64,000 nt of DNA, from the NCBI GenBank assembly GCA_026119855.1, contig JAOWBW010001476.1:223361-287360 (forward strand), given 5' to 3'. Under the pieces are notes generated by a model that did not search any database, was not told where the DNA came from, and saw only the letters and a program-made list of their open reading frames with translations. This stretch comes from Campanula takesimana (Eukaryota; Streptophyta; Magnoliopsida; Asterales; Campanulaceae). Position numbers and translations under genes: made by a program. Shown here in pieces: positions 55,629 to 64,000 of the stretch. The number at the start of each line of letters is the position of its first letter. Within the stretch, counting starts at the first letter, position 1.

Positions 55629-58600
55629 TTGATAGGCGTGATCCGAGAGGAAATTCCATCCAACAAGAAACTCAAGGAGCAGATTTACGAGCTAAGTAAA
55701 GTCTTCCACATCCCTCCCTGGATCCATGAGATGGAGGAAGTGATCAGTTTTTCTCCGAATGAATTGGCGGGAAACCGTGCAATGAGAGAACAACCATTAG
55801 TCATCACAGGCCGTATTGATAACTGCGAGTCGGACAGACTCCTCATCGACTCCGGAGCGGCCAAGGATGTGCTATATTATCGCACCTTTAAAGAGATGGA
55901 ACTTCCTGATACAATGCTGACCCCGTAAATGGAAGGCTAGAAGGGTTCACTAATCATAAGGCCGATGCCAAAGGAACCGTTGACTTACTCCTGGAAGTCG
56001 GCACTCACCCCTACAAAACCTCGGCCACGGTCACCTTCATAGTCATGGATCTAGACAGTGATTACCATGCTATCCTAGGTGCACCCAGTCAAGGAAAGTT
56101 GGGTCTGGTTGCTTCCCTCCCTCACCAAAACCGGTGATGAAATCCAGGAAAGCAAAGGCCAAAATGGAAATTGATACTCCTGATAAAAGAATCACGGTTT
56201 CAAAATCAACCACGTTCACAACCTCAACGCCACATATCGGTGTTATATTGGCGAACATTGAAGATGAACCCGACGAGTGGGTTATTCCTGACAACGACAC
56301 CCAACTAGGGACGAGGTTACCTACGGTTTAAACGGCTTTGGCTGCATCTCGATGAACACAGCTACGGACAACTGGGCTATCGCCGTTGTCCCTAGCTCGG
56401 GGGCCACACAGCCGACTGATATGGAAACCGAGATCGAGAAACTGTTGGACATGGAAAACCTAAGTTTGAAGGGGAGACAAGGAAAAGGTCAAGCAGATCA
56501 TTGTCGAGACCCTAGAGTTCAGAGACGGCCCCGAACTTAAACCAGTGGATCAGTTAGACGAGTTCGTCATCAACCCAGATTATCGAGATCAAAAAGTGAA
56601 GATTGGGAAGCAAATCTCCCAACAAGAACGAGAAGAGCTCATTTCCTTACTCCAAAACAATTTGGACGTATTTGCTTGGAAAGTAGATGACATGGTGGGA
56701 GTGAAGGAAGCTGTTGCCCTCCACAAACTGGAAGTCGACAAGTTCTTTAACCGGTCAAGCAGACAAGACGAGCCTTCTCTACCGACAAGGAAAAAGCAAT
56801 TGAGACCGAGGTCGACAAACTCCTCAAAGCCAGCATCATAAGAGAGGCAACTTACCCTGAGTGGCTGGCAAACGTCGTCATGGTAAAGAAGCACAATGGC
56901 AAATGGAGGATGTGCGTAGATTTTACGGACCTGAACAAGGCCTGTCCCAAGGATAGCTATCCCCTCCCCAGGATTGACAAGCTCGTAGACTCCATTGCCG
57001 GCCATCAAACCCTCAGTTTCTTGGACGCCTACTCTGGCTATCATCAAGTCAAAATGGAAGAGGATGACATAGAAAAGACGGCTTTCCAAGCTGCAGGCGG
57101 CGTATACTGCTACGTTATGATGCCTTTCGGCTTAAAGAATGCAGGAGCCACGTATCAGAGGATGGTGAACAAGGTCTTCAAATCTCAGATAGGCCGGAAT
57201 ATGGAGGCCTACATTGATGACATGGTGATCAAAACCAAGATCGGCAGCCACATACCAGATCTGGAGGAAACCATTAACAACTTAAAAGCTAACGATATGA
57301 AGCTCAACCCTAGCAAGTGCGTCTTCGGGGTTACAGCGGGCAAGTTTCTAGGTTTTATGGTTTCTCAGCGAGGCATCGAGGCTAACCCAGAAAAGATCCA
57401 AGCCTTGATTGATATGAGGGAGCCGACTTGTATTAAAGAGATTCAGAGGTTGAATATGGAGAGAGTAGCAGCACTCGGTAGGTTTATTGCTAAATCAGCA
57501 GAAAAGTCCCTCCCCTTCTTCAAAGCCTTGAAGGGAACAAGGATTTTGCTTGGACGCCAGAGTGTTCGACCTCGTTCCAGCAACTGAAAGACTACCTCGG
57601 CTCTCCACCCCTACTTAGTAGCCCGGTCATGGGTGAGACATTGTACGTTTTCTTAGCTGCAACCGACCGAGCCGTAGCAGCCGTGCTAGTCAGGAAGAAG
57701 GCGGTATCCAGAAGCCGGTCTACTACGTCAGCAAAGCACTGTCGGATACCGAGAGCAGGTACTTCAATGCCGAGAAAATTGCTTATGCCTGGTAATTGCA
57801 GCCAGAAAACTACGAGCTTACTTCTCGGCTCATCCCATCACGGTCTATACCAATGCTCCTCTTAGAAAAATACTTCACAAGATGGACAGCTCAGGACGCC
57901 TACTTAACTGGTCATCGAACTGACCGAGTTCGATATAACCTACAAGCCAAGGAAGACTCTTTGGCCCAACCTCTTGCTGACTTCTTAGTCGAGACCGCCT
58001 TTACAAGTGAACACACGGCGACCACCCGAAAAAGGAAGTTCCCTATGGATAGAGAGCCCTTGGAAGAACTACCGCCCAACTGTTGGGTCCTATACACCGA
58101 CGGGTCAACTACCCAAGGAAGAAGCGGCGCGGGGTCTGTCTACTGACTAGTCCTGCCGGTGAGCATGTTGCACGTGATTTTATCAGGTTCAAGTTCCCTG
58201 CCTCAAATAATCAGGCTGAATATGAAGCCCTAATCCTGGGACTTGAAAGAGCCAAGTTCTTTGGCGCAACAAGACTGGTAGCATACAGCGACTCCCAACT
58301 GGTGGTGAACCAAGTTAAAGGGGAATACAACACCGAAAACCACATGCTGACCAAATACAAAGACCTCGTCCTAAAACTGACCAAGAACTTTGAGTTCTGG
58401 GATATACGACAAGTCGGTAGAGAATACAACCTGGAAGCCGATCTACTTTCAAAGATGGCAACAGCTGAGGACTCGGACCCCCTGATCATTTACACCGACC
58501 AGCCTGCCTATGAAAGACTGGAGATTTTGCTCCTAGAGACGAGGAAAGGACATGGATTGACGACTACAGGGACTACTTGGAAAAGGGAAAACTTCCCGAG

Positions 58601-59779
58601 GACGAGTTAGAGGCCAATCGTAAAAAAGAAGACGGCAAGATACATGGTCTGGAATGGCATCCTGTACAGAAGGTCATTCTCTAGACCTCTCCTAAGATGT
58701 GTTGCGCCAAAAAGCACCGAGAAACTCCTCGCCGAGGTACATGGGGGAATCTGTGGGGGACACCCGGGGGCCAGAACCCTTGCCGACAAAATCATCACAC
58801 TTGGCTACTATTGGCCAAACATGAGGGAGGATGCCCAAGCCTACGTAAAAGGTTCGACAAATGTCAACGCTACTCCGACCTGCCCAAAGTACCTGCCGTA
58901 GAGCAAAGCTTGGTCATACCGACATGGCCATTCGACATGTGGGGAGTCGACATCATTGGACCATTTCCATTAGCCAAAGGGAGCAACAAATATGTAATCG
59001 TGGCGGTCGATTACTTCACAAAGTGGGTAGAGGCAAACCGCTAGCAAAGATCACTGAAGAAAACGCCATCAACTTCATCCATGACTAATATGGTGCCGTT
59101 TTGGCGTGCCGCACACTATAGTGACAGATAATGGCCTACAATTCTCTGATGCCTTCACCGAGGAGTTGAATAGATTGGGAGTCAAACACAAGAAGTCATC
59201 GGTCAGCCATCCTCAGGCAATGGACAGGCCGAGCCGGCCAACAAACTTGTCTTAAAAGCACTCACCAAGAATTTGGAAGGCAGTCAAGGAAAGTGGCTGG
59301 ACGAACTCCCCCTAGCTCTATGGGCCGTCCGTACAACCACTCGGGGGCCAACTGGGGAGACACCCTTTGCTATGACTTATGGTTCAGAAGCGATGGCACC
59401 AGCCGAGATGGCCTTGCCGACTTTCAGAGTAACCAACTATGACGAGGTCGTCAATGAGTACAACCGACTACTAGACCTAGACCTAGTCGACGAGAAAAGG
59501 GTGACCGCCCAACTCAGAATGATCAATTACAAGCAAAGAACCAAGGCCTACCATGACAGCAAGGTAAAAAGAGAACCCTTTGAAGTAGCGTGACTGGGTA
59601 CTCAGAAAGATTGAGTCGACACACCTGAAGTCACAACAGAATAAGCTCTCGCCAAACTGGGAAGTCCCTTACGTCATCACCCACATTATACGGGAAGGGA
59701 CCTACATGCTCAAAACTCCAGAAGGAAAAAGCTTAAACACCCATGGCATTCCGAGCACTTGAGAAAGTACTATCAGTAG
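55629..59779 (+). pseudogene. Pol of Tat element E: protease, RT, two RNases H, integrase
   Basis: The protease has RLLIDSGAAKDVLYYRTFKE (about 55830). RT (56545-57400) has LQNNLDVFAWKVDDMVGV, CVDFTDLNKACPKDSYPLPR, LDAYSGYHQVKM, MPFGLKNAGATYQRMVNKVF and the catalytic YIDDM. RNase H remnants follow (57600-57870). The archaeal-type RNase H (58080-58480) has LYTDGST, NNQAEYEALILGLERAKFF and YSDSQLVVNQVKGEYN. Integrase has HGGICGGHPGARTL, WGVDIIGPFPLAKGSNKY, VTDNGLQF and a C-terminal RKYYQ-stop at 59779. Of the zinc-site cysteines the first appears to be Phe (KRFDKCQ). At least eight frameshifts. The second RNase H places it in the Tat lineage, a different branch from A/B. Confidence 0.9.
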
Positions 59780-60667
59780 CATCTCGGTTAGCTATTTATT
59801 CTTTTTATCAATTTTCAGTTTTAGATTTCTATAGTTGATATCTAGTTGTCTTAGTTTGGTTTTATCAATAAAATTTCCTTTATTTCATTTACATCAAGAT
59901 TTGATTATAGCACATGACACCGATCTCAGCGTTGTTTATAACGACGAGATCATCTAACGAAGTCGATGAGCACACTTAAAGCATGACTTCTAACGCTAGT
60001 GTCAATCTCTAGCACCCTGACGAAGTTGACGAGCACACTTATGCATAACTTCTAAAGCCTAGTCTCAATGACTAGCAAACTCACGAAGTCGATGAGCACA
60101 CTTAAAGCATGACTTCTAAAGCTCTGTTTTCAATAACTAGCAACCTAACGAAGTCGATGAGCACACTTAAAGCATGACGACCTCGCCTAGTTCCAACAAC
60201 TAGCATATAAGACGACTTGAGTTGATCCTAAGGTCAAGAGACGTATCAAACCCAAACACTGACGTTCGTCGGAACTCAATTGTAGACCACCTCGGTCGGA
60301 ACATATAAAGCTTATTATGGTTTCCCACATGGTGAGTAACCACGGCCTACAAACGTAGCCCGAACTGGCTATCGCATCTCGTCACATCAGATCGTTGAGA
60401 CATCTCAAACCGAGATAAAGTAAACAAATTAATAACGAGAAGTACTTAACTGAACAGGTTAAACAAAGGCTAAAACGCCTCAAACCGAGGTTCTCAAAAC
60501 AAGTGTTTACGCCCCCAGCAAACACTGGGTCCAGGCCTACGAATACTTTGGGACATACAAAAAGTGTTTAAAACTCCCCCGATGACGTTGGGCAGAGTGA
60601 GACAAGTGCTAAATACAACTGTTCCAAGCCAAACCGGCTTTACAAACTGAAACATTAAGTCGTCAGA
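59780..60667. other. Pol 3' region of element E with tandem repeats
   Basis: Pol ends at 59779. The rest is non-coding, including the tandem array at 59957-60215 and two GTTTACGCCCCCAGC / AAAGTGTTTAAAACTCCCCC segments similar to each other (60506 and 60559). Confidence 0.6.
59957..60215. repeat. 63-65-bp tandem repeat, four units
   Basis: ACGAAGTCGATGAGCACACTT starts at 59957, 60020, 60083 and 60148 (small changes in the second unit). Confidence 0.85.
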
Positions 60668-63458
60668 TCAATCCACACCGGCACGTGCCTCATCCTCGGT
60701 TCGCTCCAGCAATTTCTCAAAGTTATCAGGCGCCAGTTCTGGAGGTTCCCAGACGGGCCTGTTGGCCTTGCGATCCATCGCCTTAATAACCTTGAGACTT
60801 CCTTCAGAGAACGAAATGAGAATGTGCGGCCCGCGCCTCAACACTGTAAGCGTCCTGATGATAGAGACGAGCACACTTCTCCAATGGTACATCAACTTCG
60901 GGATCGATATAAAGGAGACGAGTTAAATTGGACCAGGCATCATTGTATATCGTGCCGACTCTATCACTCAGGTCTGCCCTGAATTGGGGCCCGCTCTTAT
61001 AAGCCTCCACGGCCGCCTTCTCTTTAATCGCCACATTCTCCTCCAGACGAGCATACTGGTCTTCCAACAAGGCAAGCTTCTCCTCAACGGTAGCCTTTTC
61101 TCCCGCCAACGTCTCGGCACGCTTTCTCTCATCCTCGAGCTCGCTTTTCGTGGCTAGCAGAGACTCCTTCAGCTTTGAGACTTCTTCCTGAGACTGGCGA
61201 TGTGACGCGTCAAGAAAAGATTTTTCTTTCTCTAAGCTAACCGCTTTGTCGTTAAGATCGTCAATGGAGCCTTTAAGCCTGGACACCTCGGCTTCTATCT
61301 CCTTCAAGGACTCGTAGGCGTGGCGATACATGGTGTAATCGGTTTGGGCAAGAGATGCAAGCTACAAAAAAGAAAGAAGAAATAAATAACGACATAGAGC
61401 AGAAAGAGAATGGGATAGCCAGGAGCTTTACCTCGCTAAGGAGTAAGCCCTTGCGGTTCAACATTTGCTGGGACGTGGGTTTCTCAGCAATTAACTGCTC
61501 AATGGTATCCACATTCATGGCCCGCTTTATCACCGGACTGCCCTTCTTCAGAGCAAGGCCCGAACGAACCGACACGTCCAGACCCGACAGAATAGGGACA
61601 CCACCAAACCTCTCTACCCAACTCTTCACCTCATCGTCAGGCAAAGCCGGGCTGAAAGCAGAATCATGAGCAGAGGGAGTTGCCTTTTTCGGAGCTCGAA
61701 CCTCCCTGACCTCCTCCCTGGATCTTTTCTGACCGTGATGAGCACCCCACTATCCGACTCAATCACAACGCGCGTATCCTGGCCGTGACTCTAAGACAGA
61801 CTATCGTGAGCAGCCTCTTCGGTCTCGGGGGCCACCACGTCGGCCCCCTCTCCAACTTCCCCAACAGAGCGGTCCGACATAGGCACCGCAGAATCATCTT
61901 TGTTCTGAAGCAGCCTCTGCCTATCTTCCATGTCATCATGACGCTTCTCTAAGGCGGCAGCTTTAGACCGTTGCTTCTTCACCTCGCTGCCTGAACAGGG
62001 TCAAGTTCCTCCAACTCGATCTCGGCAACTTGCTCCATAGTCAAAACTGCACAAAACACCAAGATTAGACCGAGACAAGGCATCAAAGATCAGGGGAAAA
62101 AAAAGGCAAAGTTAGATAATTACATCCTATAGTATCTTCAGTCTTAAGGCAAATGTTGTTTTGCTCCTGGCAACGAACACAGTCACGAAGAAAAAAAAAA
62201 ATTGGGATGGACGATCCAATCCGGGAACCTATTTCCCCTCAGAACGCTAACCTTAGGGACGACCCCATCAAGAGGACCCTTCATCAACCCGGCCTGAACA
62301 TAATAGCGGGGATCTTTCTCCAGTTCATTCCAATCCAAAGTACCCAAGTTGGAAAACTCCTCGAGTTTAGTGATCAACCTATCGCTCCATTCAGGCTTGT
62401 GGACCTTATGAGGACGGGATGGTGCGTATTCGGGGACGGCAAACTCCCAACCGAAACGGGACTCGACTTTAATTACATGGGAATTCCACCCCGACACCTT
62501 GCTGACTGTGCCAGAGATTGGGGTGATAATCTTGGGTTTGGAGGGATCGGACTTGATGGTCAATGTTCTCGTAGTCTTGTTATAACTCACGTTGAAGAAA
62601 TGATCGAAAACAGACATACACGGTTCGAAGTTAAGACTGCGACACAAGACAATGAAACTAACCAGGTACCGGACTGCATTAGCACCAATGTGAGCCGGCA
62701 TCAGTTCCCACGACTCCAGAAATTCATTAATAAAAGGGTCAAGAGGAAGCCGTAGTCCTAGTTGGAATTGTTTAAAGAAGAACGAGACCACAACCTAATC
62801 GTAGTAAAAGTTATGGATCTTTTCATCTGTATCTAAAGGAATGGCCTTGCTATAGTACAAACGATATTCCTCTCGATCCACTCTGTACCGAGAATAGAGG
62901 GCCTCAATCATTTCTTCACCCGATTTGGGGTGCTTACCCACAACGGGACCTGACTTCCCCGCTTTCCTACTAGTCATCTTGACACTGGAACCTCGTCTTG
63001 GCCTGGAAACATCAGTATCGAAGCGATCCACTATCCTATTGGAGGTGCTCTCCCCGGCCATACCTGTAGAAGAAGCAGAGGGGTTAGACTCATCGAGAAG
63101 CCTTGGAAAGGCCGTATTCCCCCCCGAATCAACTACGGGGACCGAGGAGGTTGCACCCTCAAGACGAGATCGAATCAAGGATTTGTCTTTTACATAAAAT
63201 AAATAATATGGTCAAGGACTCTATCCTCGTTATCAAAGACAATCATGTCGGCATCGTCTTCCCCTCTAACCCTCGGGGCATAAAGGCCAGATGGATACCT
63301 CAGATCTTCCCTAGGTGACCCCCTCAAGTACAGGATATCCCACACGGCTAATAACGACAGCATATTCCAATGCCCATTTGATTTAATATAAAGCCTATTG
63401 TTTCTTTGATAACAACCATACAAGGGATTTACACCCGAAATCAGAGGTCCAGACATTG
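60668..63458 (-). pseudogene. Multi-exon PF04195-like ('gypsy-type transposon') gene, antisense in element E
   Basis: Read on the minus strand from MSGPLISGVNPLYG (63458). A frameshift near 63200 leads to SLIRSRLEGATSSVPVV, and one TAG (62795-62797) precedes VVVSFFFKQFQLGLRLPLD and FLESWELMPAHIGANAVRYL, the core of PF04195. A homopolymer frameshift lies near 62195. Introns are proposed at about 62130-62049 (GTAATT...TGTGCAG) and 61432-61364 (GTAAAG...TTGTAG). The middle exon has KQRSKAAALEKRHDDMEDRQ. The last exon is a long coiled coil (YESLKEIEAEVSRLKGSIDD to EEKLALLEDQYARLEENVA), then FRADLSDRVGTIYNDAWSNL, ending ARAGVD-stop at 60668 after a frameshift. It is opposite to pol. Function unknown; such genes are known as Tat passengers. 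Confidence 0.7.
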
Positions 63459-64000
63459 GAAGAAGTGAAAGTTCAAGAAATAAAGCTAAGAACAGTGGCG
63501 GACGAAGCGGCAAAACCCTCAAAGAAATGCTCGAAACCCCAAATGTGGAAAATCAACAAAAGGAAGGGGGGAAGAATACCTTAAAAATGGAAAGAGATCG
63601 GAGGGAGCTAGTCGAGAGGCCGCCTTAAGCACTTTAATCGAAGCAGATTGAGGGGAGTCGCTCCAAAATCAGAGGTTTCTTGTTTGATTCGCCGGCGGCA
63701 GCCACACTACGCAGGTGAAGAATTGGAAAGTAAAAATATTTTTAAGGGTTTATTGTGAAGTATATATCGTCGGGTTCGAAAATTATGGGTCCGGGTTTAA
63801 GTCGGACCCTGACCCGCGATCCATGGGCAGCACGTACTCCCACTAACTCATCATGATCCAAATTTATGGACCGCGTTTTCGAGGTGACTGTCCCCATCAC
63901 TGGGACACGTGCACCAATCAATACAATGAGAAGACGAACGATTGAAGTGACTCAACCGCCGTTTGAGAAACACAAGCAGACTGCCAATGCTAGATCAACA
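63459..64000 (-). promoter_or_regulatory. Upstream flank of the antisense gene of element E
   Basis: No gene is supported. On the minus strand this is the 5' flank of the antisense gene and should hold its promoter and, further right, the polypurine tract and 3' LTR, which are not seen. No GC-box triplet like that of A/B is present. Confidence 0.4.

Noticed and set aside
62153..62755. Plus-strand frame of 200 residues
   Set aside because: It is the shadow of the PF04195-like minus-strand gene, which has recognisable motifs (FFFKQFQLGLRLPLD).
1..64000. Search for an intact host gene, rRNA, tRNA or riboswitch
   Set aside because: None found. All recognisable coding sequence belongs to transposable elements or their cargo.

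Overview
This window is plant nuclear DNA, almost certainly from a eudicot. It is intergenic, packed with transposable elements, and I found no intact single-copy host gene. The evidence is dual-RNase-H (Tat-lineage) Ty3 elements, a Tekay chromovirus, Ty1/copia elements, dozens of TA-flanked Stowaway MITEs starting CTCCCTCCGT, Helitron ends, and hAT, Mutator-like and Harbinger-like non-autonomous elements. The species cannot be named from what is visible. A run of exactly 100 N at 20065-20164 is an assembly gap of unknown true size.

Layout. 1-588 is the end of a Tat LTR, followed directly by a decayed copia RT-RNase H (591-1428) and its 3' LTR (1492-3053). That copia element sits in the gag of a Tat element (3054-3526). 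4331-11399 is Tat element A on the minus strand: 3' LTR, an 11-unit minisatellite, two plus-strand (antisense) genes, then integrase. A is cut by LTR fragment C (11400-12495), which adjoins LTR fragment D (12496-13526). Tat element B follows (13527-20064, minus strand): 3' LTR, an antisense DUF7745-like gene, and pol, ending at the gap. 20165-28448 is a Tekay chromovirus on the minus strand with long LTRs, inserted in a copia LTR (28449-29276).

29300-53100 is AT-rich and holds small DNA elements: nested Stowaways, two adjacent Mutator-like elements with perfect 10-bp target duplications, two copies of one Helitron-like element, a third larger Helitron-like element carrying a compact deletion-derivative copia element, three hAT-like elements, and a Harbinger-like element with a C-rich minisatellite. 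53130-64000 is a third Tat element, E, on the plus strand: 5' LTR, gag, pol, tandem repeats and a multi-exon gene on the opposite strand. Its 3' LTR lies beyond the window.

The most interesting pattern is that three Tat elements each carry a different extra gene in the same place (between pol and the 3' LTR) and in the same antisense orientation: a plant-mobile-domain (PMD/MAIN-like) gene in A, a DUF7745-like gene in B and a PF04195 ('gypsy-type transposon' domain) coiled-coil gene in E. The A and E genes keep GT-AG introns. A module of GC-rich boxes at about 28-bp spacing recurs in the LTRs of A and B and upstream of their antisense genes, as if promoter and LTR enhancer share one origin. 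All of these genes carry frameshifts or stops in these copies.
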